A stretch of 64,000 nucleotides of DNA from Pseudoxanthomonas mexicana (GTDB taxonomy: Bacteria; Pseudomonadota; Gammaproteobacteria; Xanthomonadales; Xanthomonadaceae). The position numbers and the translations under genes are program-made. Positions 15,907 to 28,486 of this stretch are shown here, in pieces. The stretch lies in contig NZ_PDWV01000007.1 in assembly GCF_010093385.1 (NCBI RefSeq), forward strand, positions 1-64,000, written 5' to 3'. The notes under the pieces are model-generated. The model did not search any database, was not told the origin of the DNA, and saw only the letters and a list, made by a program, of their open reading frames with translations. The first letter of the stretch is position 1. Each line of letters begins with the position of its first letter.

Positions 15907-18791
15907 TTATTCGGCGACGTGGTCGGCGCCGAGCTTGTTGACCAGCGCGTCGGCGACCAGTTTCAGCTGCTCCTCCACGTGCTCGGCGAAATGGCCGGCG
16001 GCGGGCGAGGGCGAGCGCGGACGGCCCGCGTAGTGCAGCGTCTGCTTGTCGGCCAGGCAGGCCTGCAGGTGATGCTTGATCTGGTACCACGCGCCCTGGT
16101 TCTGCGGCTCTTCCTGGCACCACACGACCTCGGTGGCCTTGCCGTAGCGCTTCAGTTCGGCGGTCAGCTGCTCGCGCGGGAACGGGTAGAGCTGCTCGAC
16201 GCGCAGGAGGGCCACGTCGTCCTGGCCGCGCTTCTGCGCGTCTTCCAGCAGGTCGTAGTAGACCTTGCCCGAGCACGCGACGACGCGCTTGACCTTCTTC
16301 GCATCGGCGGTCGCGTCGGGAATCAGATGCTGGAACTCGCCATTGGCCAGTTCGTCCAGCGTGGACACCGCCAGCTTGTGGCGCAGCAGCGACTTCGGCG
16401 TCATCACCACCAGCGGCTTGCGGGTGGTCATGCGCATCTGGCGACGGAGCATGTGGTAGGCCTGCGCCGGTGTGGTCGGCACGCAGACCAGCATGTTCTC
16501 CAGCGCGCACAGCTGCAGGAAACGCTCCAGGCGCGCCGAGCTGTGCTCCGGACCCTGGCCTTCGTAGCCATGCGGCAGCAGCAGGGTCAGGCCGCTGATG
16601 CGGCCCCACTTGGCTTCGCCGGCGGCGATGAACTGGTCGATCACCACCTGCGCGCCATTGGCGAAATCGCCGAACTGCGCTTCCCAGATGCACAGGGGGT
16701 TGGGATCGGTCGTGGAGAAGCCGTACTCGAACGCCATCACCGCCTCCTCGCTGAGCAGCGAGTCGATGACGGTGGCCTGCTCGGGCTGCTCCACCAACTG
16801 GCGCAGCGGCAGGTAGTAGCTGTCGGTCTTCTGGTCGTGCAGGATCGCGTGACGGTGGAAGAACGTGCCGCGGCCGGCGTCCTGGCCTACCAGGCGCAGG
16901 CCGTGGCCTTCGGCCAGCAGGGTGGCGTAGGCCAGGTTCTCGGCGAAGCCCCAGTCGGCCGGCAGCTCGCCGGCGGCCATCTTCACGCGGTCTTCGTAGA
17001 TCTTGGCCACGCGCGGGTGCAACGCGACGCCGGCCGGGATGGTGGTGATGATCTTGGCCAGCGAATCCAGCGCCTTGCGCTTGACCTTCGTATCGACGGG
17101 GTCGCTGAGCTTGCCGGACACGTAGCGCGACCAGTCGATCGCCAGCTCGTCGCTCTTCTGCTTGGCCAGTTCGGTCGTGTAGTCGCCCGAGTCGAGCTTG
17201 TTGCGGAATGCGTCGGCCAGCGCCTTGCCGCCATCGGCGGGAATCACGCCCGCCTCTTCCAGCCTGGCGGCGTACATCTCGCGCGCGGTGGCGTGCTTGC
17301 GGATGGTCTGGTACATGACCGGCTGGGTCGCGGCCGGCTCGTCGGCTTCGTTGTGGCCGTGGCGGCGGTAGCACACCAGGTCGATCACCACATCCTTCTT
17401 GAACTGCTGGCGGAAGTCGTAGGCCAGCTGCGCCACGAAGACCACCGCTTCCGGATCGTCGCCGTTCACGTGGAAGACCGGTGCGCCGACCATCTTGGCC
17501 ACGTCGGTGCAGTACAGCGTGGAACGCGCGTCTTCCTTGTTGCTGGTGGTGAAGCCGATCTGGTTGTTGATGACGATGTGCAGCGTGCCGCCCACGGCGA
17601 AACCGCGCGCCTGCGACATCTGGAACAGTTCCATCACCACGCCCTGGCCCGCGAACGCGGCGTCGCCGTGCATGATGACCGGCAGCACGGCCGGGCGGGC
17701 GGCGTCGTGCGGCGCTCCTGGCGCGAGCGGGCGCTGCCGGCCACGACGGGGTCGACGATTTCCAGGTGCGACGGATTGAAGGCCAGTGCCAGATGCACCG
17801 GACCGCCCGGGGTGGCGATGTCCGCCGAGAAGCCCATGTGGTACTTCACGTCGCCGGCGTGCGCCAGGCTGTTGTCGTGCTCGAACTTGCCCTCGAACTC
17901 GTCGAACAGCTTGCGCGGGTTCTTGCCCAGCGTGTTGACCAGCACGTTCAGGCGGCCACGGTGGGCCATGCCGATCACGATGTCCTTCACACCGCCTTCG
18001 CCAGCGCGCCGGATGGTCGTGTCAAGCAGCGGGATGAGTGCGTCGCCGCCCTCCAGCGAGAAGCGCTTCTGGCCCACGTACTTGGTGTGCAGGTAACGCT
18101 CCAGGCCCTCGGCGGCCGTCAGGCGCTCGAGGGTGCGGCGCTTGGCTTCGTCCGACAGGCCGAACTGGCCGCCCGCGGTTTCAAGGCGCTGGTACAGCCA
18201 CTGGCGCTGCTCGACCTCGGGGATGTGCATGAACTCCACGCCGATCGGGCCGGTGTAGGTGGCCTTCAGGCGGGCCAGCAGATCGCGCAGCTTCATGCGC
18301 GAATGACCACCGACGTTGCCGGTGCTGAACTCGCTGTCGAGATCGCGTTCGGACAGGTTGTGGAACGCCAGGTCCAGGTCGGGCGGATTGACCGGCGGGG
18401 TCAGGCCCAGCGGGTCGAGCTGTGCGCCCAGGTGGCCACGTGAGCGGTAGGCGGTGATCAGGCGGCCGATGTTGCGCTCGCGTTCGTCGCCGCCGCCGGT
18501 CACGACATGGCCGTTGTTGGCGGCCTGGCGCGCGGCGTCGGTGATCTGCTGGATGACCACCGAGTGGGGGACGTCCCCGGCCTCGCGACCCTTGAAGCCG
18601 TCGAAGTAGGCCTTCCACTTGGGCCCCACGCTGTCCGGGGCGACGAGGTACTGCTCGTACAGGTCTTCGACGTAGGAGGCGTTGCCGCCATTGAGCTGCG
18701 AGGATTGCGCGAACTGCTTCAGGAGATTGTCCACGATGGCGATGGCGTGCTGTGGGGTAGTCGAGGGGCGCTTGCGGTCCATGTCGCGCAA
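15907..18791 (-). pseudogene. sucA: 2-oxoglutarate dehydrogenase E1 component, interrupted by a frameshift
   Basis: The thiamine-dependent E1 subunit is encoded here in two frames. The N-terminal part (18791 down to about 17710) reads normally to VVAGSARSRQER. The rest (to 15907) continues from VLPVIMHGDAAFAGQGVV in another frame. Restoring one base near 17709-17710 gives ERRHDAARPAVLPV, matching the E. coli-type order VAGSxRxRxxR...VLPxxxHGDAA. Both halves are otherwise full and conserved, about 942-961 residues in total. The deletion is either a genuine mutation or a base error in a C/G-rich run. The true start may be the GTG at 18734 (MDNLLKQFAQSSQ), as in relatives; 18791 is the outer limit. 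Confidence 0.88.
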
Positions 18792-18821
18792 TGTCTCGGC
18801 GACATGGACGAAAACCGGGAA

Positions 18822-18827
18822 ATTATA
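18822..18827 (-). promoter_or_regulatory. sucA: Candidate -10 element of the suc operon
   Basis: The minus strand reads a perfect TATAAT at 18827-18822, about 31 nt before the first possible sucA ATG. No good -35 hexamer sits at 16-18 nt; TTACGC at a 19-nt spacing is the nearest. The site falls between sucA and the last gene of the next operon on the same strand. Confidence 0.4.
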
Positions 18828-18899
18828 CCCCCATGCCGGGAAGGGGGCGTAACCGGATTGGACTAAAGGCGCAGGCTGCCCGCGCCGCGGGACCCGCGA

Positions 18900-19808
18900 T
18901 CAGAGGCCGAGCGCGCGGTATTCGGAGACCGGACGCGCGCGTTCCCACATCTGGGTGAACTCTTCGCGCAGCTGCCGTGCACGCCCGGCATGTTCCAGGC
19001 CGGCTTCGCCATCGAAGCGGTGGCCCAGCGGCCGGTAGTAGTAGCCATGGTCGTCGTTGGCGACGAAGGCAGCGGCATAGGGCAGGTCCACCGGGTCCTG
19101 CACTTCGCGGAAGCCGAAGATGCTGGGCAGGCGCTGGGCCAGACCGATCAGCGGAGCCAACGCGTGCTGGGGTGCGGCCGCGTCCTGCAACAGGATCTGG
19201 ACCTGCACGCCGGTCCGGTGCGTGGCGAAGCGGCGCAGCGCCTCCATCACCGGCGGGGCGTCCCACAGGCCAGGATCGAGGGCGCGGCTGTAGATCGCCA
19301 GCGAGCGGCGGGCCTGCACGATGATGGCGGTGGTGATGGCGATGGCTTCGGCCCGGTGGGCGATGGTGGCCGTGGCGCCCAGCACCCGGCGCATGCCCTG
19401 GTGCTCGATACCGGCTTCGAAGAAACGCTCGCCCTCGGGCAGGAACCCTTGGCGGGCATAGAACCCTTCGGCTCCCACCTGGGCGTGCAGGGACACCGCC
19501 GGCCACTGGCGTCGGCGGGCCTCGGCCAGCAGCGCGAGCAGCAAGGCCTCGCCCACGCCCCGACCGCGCCAGGCCGACAGCACGGCCATGCGGCCGATCC
19601 GGTGGTCGGGGGTGAGCCGGGCGGTGCCGATGGGCTGGCCTTCGGCGTTGCGGGCGATCACGTGATGGCACAGCGGGTCCAGCGCATCCCGTTCGAGGTC
19701 GCGCGGAACGCCCTGTTCCTCCACGAACACCGCTTCGCGGACCCGGCGGAGATCGTCCTGTGCGGCGGTGTAGTCGACCGCCTCGACGCGATAGTCGGCC
19801 GTGCTCAC
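18900..19808 (-). CDS. GNAT acetyltransferase with extra C-terminal domain
   Basis: A 302-residue two-domain protein. Residues 1-150 are an ElaA-like GNAT fold with ARLTPDHRIGRMAVLSAWRG and the acetyl-CoA loop WRGRGVGEALLLALL. Residues about 150-302 form a separate domain (ITTAIIVQARRSLAIYSRALD, later HGYYYRPLGHRFDGEAGLE) resembling the phospholipase-D-like fold appended to some xanthomonad GNATs. The initiator is GTG. It overlaps the stop of the upstream roxA gene as GTGA, so translation is coupled to the ribosomal oxygenase. A ribosome- or translation-related substrate is a guess from this context. Confidence 0.78.
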   Translation of the reverse strand: MSTADYRVEAVDYTAAQDDLRRVREAVFVEEQGVPRDLERDALDPLCHHVIARNAEGQPIGTARLTPDHRIGRMAVLSAWRGRGVGEALLLALLAEARRRQWPAVSLHAQVGAEGFYARQGFLPEGERFFEAGIEHQGMRRVLGATATIAHRAEAIAITTAIIVQARRSLAIYSRALDPGLWDAPPVMEALRRFATHRTGVQVQILLQDAAAPQHALAPLIGLAQRLPSIFGFREVQDPVDLPYAAAFVANDDHGYYYRPLGHRFDGEAGLEHAGRARQLREEFTQMWERARPVSEYRALGL

Positions 19809-21052
19809 GACTGCGTGTCCCCGGCGCCTGGCTCGTCATCGTCGAGGGCGAGCTGGTAGTGGCCCTGCGCGGCGAGCGCCATGACGGCATCGCGGCCGGC
19901 GTCGCTGAGCGATGCGTAGGCCTCGCCGTCAATCGACTCGGCGGCTGCGAGCAGGCGGGCATCCTTCACCGGCATCACATGGTCCACGCCACTGCAGAAC
20001 AGCGTGGCCTGCGTGCGGCGGCGGCGCCAGGCGAACCGTGAAAAGGGATGGCGGAGCAGGCGGGCGCCCTGCTGCAGGTCCCATTCCAGTTCGATGCGCG
20101 ATGGCGCCTCCGGGCCCGGCATCACCTCGCCCGAGGCCCGGTAGGTGGTGATGAAGCGGCCGAACCAGTCGCCCAGCCGGTCCGGGTCGTTCATCCGCAG
20201 GGCATTCAGCGCCTCCACCACGCGCTCCATGGCGCGGGCGTCGATCTCGTAAGGGTCCTGGGGCGCGGTCAGGTCCTCGTCGTGGTAGCGCACGGCCTCG
20301 TCCGCGTCGGCGACCCGGGTGTCCAGGTAGTCGGCGATCAGTTCCGCCGACGATGGTGCGCGCATGCCCACCGAGAAGGTCAGGCACGGGTTCTCCGCCA
20401 CGCCATGGTGCGGGACCAGTGGCGGCAGGTACAGCATGTCGCCGGGCGACAGCACCCATTCGTGGGTCGGGGCGAACCGCTGCAGCAGCTTGATCGCCAC
20501 GTCCTCCTGGAAGGCCAGGTCAGGTGCGGGCTTCCCCAGCGCCACGCTGGCATCGATCATCCAGCGGCGCTCGCCCTGTGCCTGCAGCAGGAAAACGTCG
20601 TAGTGGTCCACGTGGGCGCCCACCGGGCCGCCGGTGGCCGCGAAGCTGATCATGATGTCGTCCACCCGCCAGCGCGGCAGGAAGCGGAACTGCGCCAGCA
20701 GTTCGCGTACGTCGGCATCCCACTTGTCCACGTCCTGCACCAGCAGGGTCCAGTCGTGGTCGGGCAGGCCGGGGAAATCCTCTTCCTGGAACGGGCCGGG
20801 GCGCACGTCCCAGGCCCCGCTGGCGCGGTCCAGGCTGATCATCCGCGCCAGCGCGCCCTCTTCGCAGGCCAGGCCGGCCAGGTCTTCCGGCTGCACGGGC
20901 GTTTCGAAGCCGGGAAAGGCGTTCCTGATCAGCAGGGGCCGCTTGTGCCAGTAGTCGCGCAGGAAGCGCTCGGCCGGCATGCCCAGCGGATGTTCGCGCG
21001 TGGCGACGATCTCGAAGGGCAGGGCGGCGGTGCGGGACGGGTTCTTCTTCAT
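19805..21052 (-). CDS. roxA: Ribosomal oxygenase RoxA-type JmjC/cupin protein (L16 arginine hydroxylase)
   Basis: A 415-residue Fe(II)/2-oxoglutarate oxygenase of the YcfD/RoxA group, which hydroxylates an Arg of ribosomal protein L16. The iron motif HxD is H147-V-D149 within GAHVDHYDVFLLQ, with the distal His in PPLVPHHGVAEN. The N-terminal RoxA hallmark YWHKRPLLIRNAF is present. The C-terminal winged-helix-like region is intact, making it full length. The ATG at 21050-21052 was preferred to a longer frame with no Shine-Dalgarno sequence. In E. coli roxA also lies near purB. Confidence 0.9.
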   Translation of the reverse strand: MKKNPSRTAALPFEIVATREHPLGMPAERFLRDYWHKRPLLIRNAFPGFETPVQPEDLAGLACEEGALARMISLDRASGAWDVRPGPFQEEDFPGLPDHDWTLLVQDVDKWDADVRELLAQFRFLPRWRVDDIMISFAATGGPVGAHVDHYDVFLLQAQGERRWMIDASVALGKPAPDLAFQEDVAIKLLQRFAPTHEWVLSPGDMLYLPPLVPHHGVAENPCLTFSVGMRAPSSAELIADYLDTRVADADEAVRYHDEDLTAPQDPYEIDARAMERVVEALNALRMNDPDRLGDWFGRFITTYRASGEVMPGPEAPSRIELEWDLQQGARLLRHPFSRFAWRRRRTQATLFCSGVDHVMPVKDARLLAAAESIDGEAYASLSDAGRDAVMALAAQGHYQLALDDDEPGAGDTQS

Positions 21053-21137
21053 GGTGTGGGATCCGCGCAGCGTCACGCCGCGCATGGGAAAGGGAGGCCA
21101 GCGTGGCGGGGTACGCCGCGCGGGGCATTGATGCGCA

Positions 21138-22444
<1,307 letters not shown>

Positions 22445-22464
22445 CGCCGTACCCGCCTCCGAGG

Positions 22465-25391
<2,927 letters not shown>

Positions 25392-25399
25392 GAGTCCGC

Positions 25400-25419
25400 C
25401 TGCCGCGATGCCGCGGCAG
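25400..25419. terminator. Hairpin between convergent fumC and DUF2884 genes
   Basis: Arms CTGCCGCG (25400-25407) and CGCGGCAG (25412-25419) form a perfect 8-bp stem with a 4-nt loop in the 43-nt gap between stops. There is no T-tract, so termination strength is uncertain. Confidence 0.4.
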
Positions 25420-25434
25420 ACGCTGTCGGCCTGA

Positions 25435-26106
25435 TCAGGGCTTGGCGGGCTCGGCAGCGGCGGCGTCGGCTTCCGCCGCCGCATTCGTTGCACCGCTGTT
25501 GTCGCCCTTGACCGCGCGACCGATCGCACGGCCGATGTCCTTGCCGGCTTCATGGTTTTCGTTGTGGCTGGTGCGGCAGTCTTCCGCATCGCCTTCGTCC
25601 ATCGACGCGTAGGGCTGGAAGGCCGGTAGCGCGGCAGCGAGGTCCTGCTGTGCCTTGTAAAGCCCCGGCAGACGGTCGCAGATCTTCATCGCTTCAGCCT
25701 CCACCTTCTTGGCCTCGGCTTCGATCTGCTTGTCGATCTGGTCCGGATTGCCGCTGAAGATGCCCTTCACCGCAGCGCCCACCGCCTTGCCGGCGAGCTT
25801 GGCGCCTTCCTTGCCGGTGGCGATGCCCGCATCGGCGATGCCGCCCAGCTCGCGGTGATAGGCGACCAACAGTGTCCGCTGCGTATCGCTCACTTCCACC
25901 TTCTTGCCGCCGACGATGAAGTCGCCCTTTGCCGAAATTTCAGCCTGTGGATGACCGGTCGCGTTGAGGGTGAGGTTCTGGCCCCACAGCGCACGCGAGA
26001 CGGCGACGCCGTCCCCTTCCCCGGACTCGGGTGCCTTGTCCTTGCCCGAGCAGGCGGACAGCAGCACGAGGGACAGCGCGAGAGCGAGCGGTGCGAATCG
26101 GGTCAT
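25435..26106 (-). CDS. DUF2884 (YggN-like) lipoprotein, paralogue 1
   Basis: A 223-residue lipoprotein with lipobox LLSAC (Cys19). The core aligns with the other two DUF2884 proteins of this locus: AEISAKGDFIVGGKKVEV, an LVAYHRELGGIADAGI segment, and the C-terminal block LPAFQPYASMDEGDAEDC. A unique tail (residues about 175-223) is Ala-rich and low-complexity. AGGAA precedes the ATG at 26104-26106. Function is unknown; the family is periplasmic. It is the last gene of the GntR-ABC transcription unit. Confidence 0.82.
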   Translation of the reverse strand: MTRFAPLALALSLVLLSACSGKDKAPESGEGDGVAVSRALWGQNLTLNATGHPQAEISAKGDFIVGGKKVEVSDTQRTLLVAYHRELGGIADAGIATGKEGAKLAGKAVGAAVKGIFSGNPDQIDKQIEAEAKKVEAEAMKICDRLPGLYKAQQDLAAALPAFQPYASMDEGDAEDCRTSHNENHEAGKDIGRAIGRAVKGDNSGATNAAAEADAAAAEPAKP

Positions 26107-26122
26107 GGTCTTTCCTGGAATT

Positions 26123-26959
26123 TCAGTGATGTTTCGGGATATCGATGGTGCCGGTGACGCCTTCGTGGTCGACATCGCCGCTGCCGAGCGAGCGGACGGG
26201 CAGTGCGCCAGCGACATTGCGCACTTCCACGCCGCCGGATCCGACCGAGCCGACCACCACATCGCCGGTGATGTCGCGCAGCTCGGCGCCGCCGGAACCG
26301 ATCGAGTCTATCTCGGCACCGCCACCGCGCGACAGGCTGAAGCTGCCCGAGCCGATGCTGCCGACGCGGGTACGACCGTGCACGCTGTCGGCCTCCACGT
26401 CGCCCGAACCGATCGAGACGACCTTGAGGCTGCCGGCGACATGGATGTCGATGTCGCCCGAGCCCACCGAAACGGCGGCCAGCCCGCGGATGTCGCGGCC
26501 CACGGCGTGGCCCGATCCCACGTCGGCGCTGAACACGGGGGCGCCCATGACCCTGGCCTCACCTGACCCGACTTTCACCTGCACGGGCAGATGGTCCGGC
26601 AGGGTCGCCGTCAGGTTCATGTAGGCGTAGTTGCTGCCGAAGGAGATGCCGCTGAAGCTGCCCTCCTGGTACAGGCGCACGATCAGTTTGTCGCCAGCGC
26701 GGCGCTGTTCGATCTTCAGCCGCGCCAATCGGTCGGCATGGCTGCTGCAGGCGCGGCCGCTCATCGCGGCGGGGGCCCCTGCGCGCGATTCCACTGTCAA
26801 GTCGTGGGGCCCGACCTCGAATACCACGGCCTTGGCATCGCCGGTGTCCAGCACGAGCTGGCGGGGAGATTCGTGCTTGCAGTACCGGTCGGAGGCCGAC
26901 GCGGGCGCCGACAGCGCCAGCGCGGGGAGCAGGGGAGAAGCGATCAGGACGGTGCGCAT
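26123..26959 (-). CDS. DUF4097-type beta-helix protein with eight GSG repeats
   Basis: A 278-residue secreted protein with signal peptide ending near residue 22 (APASAS). Four Cys-containing N-terminal stretches precede a regular repeat. A Gly-Ser-Gly, preceded by Val/Ile/Leu, recurs at residues 131, 148, 166, 184, 203, 221, 240 and 259, a 17-19 residue spacing typical of a right-handed beta-solenoid (DUF4097/DUF2807 type). It probably acts as a periplasmic or surface scaffold. It lies between DUF2884 genes on the same strand, 16 nt upstream of the start of paralogue 1. Confidence 0.82.
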   Translation of the reverse strand: MRTVLIASPLLPALALSAPASASDRYCKHESPRQLVLDTGDAKAVVFEVGPHDLTVESRAGAPAAMSGRACSSHADRLARLKIEQRRAGDKLIVRLYQEGSFSGISFGSNYAYMNLTATLPDHLPVQVKVGSGEARVMGAPVFSADVGSGHAVGRDIRGLAAVSVGSGDIDIHVAGSLKVVSIGSGDVEADSVHGRTRVGSIGSGSFSLSRGGGAEIDSIGSGGAELRDITGDVVVGSVGSGGVEVRNVAGALPVRSLGSGDVDHEGVTGTIDIPKHH

Positions 26960-27016
26960 TCTGAGTCTCCGGGAGTGATCGTGTCGGATGGGGCCGCGAC
27001 TGCCGGCGAACGCGCG

Positions 27017-27688
27017 CTATCGGCTCGCGAACTCGCGGCGCATCTCGTTCTCGCAGTCCTCGACATCGTCCGCCTCCAGCGTGGCGTAAGGACGGAACGC
27101 GGGAAGCGTGGCGGACAGGCGTTGCTGGCGGTCCCGCAGCGCCGGCAGACTCAGGCAGATCTGCCGCACGCCGGGTTCGACGGTCTCGCGGACGGTCTTC
27201 TCGATGCGCCGCTCCAGGCTGCCGGTCATCGCGCCGAACATCAGACTGAAGAGGCCGCGGTCCACCGCATCCAGTGCCGCCTGGGCACTGCGTTCGCCGA
27301 TGTCGATGCCGGCCTTGGCGATGGCGATGACCTCGCCACGGTAGAGCAGCAGTTCCTGGCGCTGGTGGCGGTCGATGGCGACCGGCTTGCCTTCGATGAG
27401 GAAATCACCCTGCGGGGTGATCTCTGCGCGGGGCAACGCGCGATCCGCATGGGAGGCGCGCGCATCCGACTTGCCGAAGCGAAGACTGTCGCCCAGTTGC
27501 AGGTTGCCCGTGTCGAGTTCGCGACGGGCAGCGGCGAGCTCGGTACGGACTTCACTGCGAGCATCGGCGAGGTCGGCGCTGACCTCGTTGATGCGGGTAT
27601 CCCCGGCGTTCGCCGTCTGTACCGCGAGCGGAAGAAGGCTGGCCAGGAACATCGTCATCAGCATGCGTGGTTTACGCGTGGAGTGCAT
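27017..27688 (-). CDS. DUF2884 (YggN-like) secreted protein, paralogue 2
   Basis: A 223-residue protein with a signal peptide cleaved near TANAG (residue 29); it lacks a lipobox, unlike its two paralogues. Residues about 35-70 are a charged coiled-coil-like helix (DLADARSEVRTELAAARREL). The conserved core follows: LPRAEITPQGDFLIEGKPVA, LLYRGEVIAIAKAGI, and LPAFRPYATLEADDVEDC. It probably resides free in the periplasm. It is transcribed with the ABC genes; function is unknown. Confidence 0.82.
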   Translation of the reverse strand: MHSTRKPRMLMTMFLASLLPLAVQTANAGDTRINEVSADLADARSEVRTELAAARRELDTGNLQLGDSLRFGKSDARASHADRALPRAEITPQGDFLIEGKPVAIDRHQRQELLLYRGEVIAIAKAGIDIGERSAQAALDAVDRGLFSLMFGAMTGSLERRIEKTVRETVEPGVRQICLSLPALRDRQQRLSATLPAFRPYATLEADDVEDCENEMRREFASR

Positions 27689-27765
27689 GGCGTGTCCTCT
27701 TCGTCGTCTGGATCGATGTCGGGGGCGTTGATACGCGGGCTAACGCGCGGGTTGGGTTGGGAACC

Positions 27766-28428
27766 TCAGAAGGTCCAGTTGCCGTCGCCATTGGCGTCGC
27801 CGCAGTCGTCCACATCGGCCTGGTCCATCGTGGCGTAGGGCGCGAACTCGGGCAGGGCGGCGGAAAGCGCCTGCTGTGCCGACAACAGGCCGGGCAGGCG
27901 CGTGCACAGCTGCGCGACCATGGGCTGGATCTTGGTCTTGGCCTGTTCGCCGACCTGCTTGCCGATCTGGTCGCCGTCCTGGCCCGCCAGGACTCCTTTC
28001 AGCGCGGAGGCGGCTGCGTCGATGCCGACGCGCGCTCCCTCCATCCCGATCGCCATGCCATCGCCAACCACGCCAAGCAGTTCGCCGCGGTAGGCCAGCA
28101 CCAGCGCCTTCTGTTCCGGGGTGGTCGCGACCGCCTTGCCTTCGATCAGCAGGTCACCGGCTGGCGTGATCTCGGCCTTGGGCAGGTGCTGTTTCTCGTT
28201 GCGGTTGAGCGAAATGTTCTCGCGGGCCAGCCGGTCGCGTGCGGTGGCGATCTCCTCGCGGGCCTTGTCCATTTCCTGGCTGGCCTCGCCCAGTCCCGTG
28301 GCTGCTTCGTCCATCGCCTTGGCCACCACGCCCGTGGGGGCCTGGTTCTTGTCGGTCGGCTGGCACGCCGCCAGGGCGATCATGCCGAGCACGATGAGGG
28401 GGCGCATCCGTGAAAGAGAGGTGTGCAT
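27766..28428 (-). CDS. DUF2884 (YggN-like) lipoprotein, paralogue 3
   Basis: A 220-residue lipoprotein with lipobox IALAAC (Cys22). An N-terminal helix (AMDEAATGLGEASQEMDKAR) is followed by the shared core LPKAEITPAGDLLIEGKAVA, LAYRGELLGVVGDGM and LPEFAPYATMDQADVDDC. The tail DANGDGNW looks like a short Ca-binding-type loop, but that is speculative. AGGAA is placed well for the ATG at 28428. It follows the ABC permease gene after a 58-nt gap containing a perfect G/C hairpin. Confidence 0.82.
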   Translation of the reverse strand: MHTSLSRMRPLIVLGMIALAACQPTDKNQAPTGVVAKAMDEAATGLGEASQEMDKAREEIATARDRLARENISLNRNEKQHLPKAEITPAGDLLIEGKAVATTPEQKALVLAYRGELLGVVGDGMAIGMEGARVGIDAAASALKGVLAGQDGDQIGKQVGEQAKTKIQPMVAQLCTRLPGLLSAQQALSAALPEFAPYATMDQADVDDCGDANGDGNWTF

Positions 28429-28445
28429 GTCCGGTTCCTGAAAGG

Positions 28446-28467
28446 GGCGGGCCCGGGTGGGCCCGCC
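28446..28467 (-). terminator. G/C hairpin between the ABC permease and first DUF2884 gene
   Basis: Arms GGCGGGCCC (28446-28454) and GGGCCCGCC (28459-28467) pair perfectly over 9 bp with a 4-nt loop. On the minus strand the stem is followed by CCTTTC and lies 17 nt before the next start. It could attenuate transcription or mark an mRNA processing/stability boundary within the operon. Confidence 0.5.
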
Positions 28468-28486
28468 TGGAAAGGCTGACTGGCGA

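Noticed and set aside
14575-18096. A 1173-codon open frame antisense to sucA-sucB
   Set aside because: It spans the sucB-sucA boundary and has no recognisable domain; the sense genes are unmistakable.
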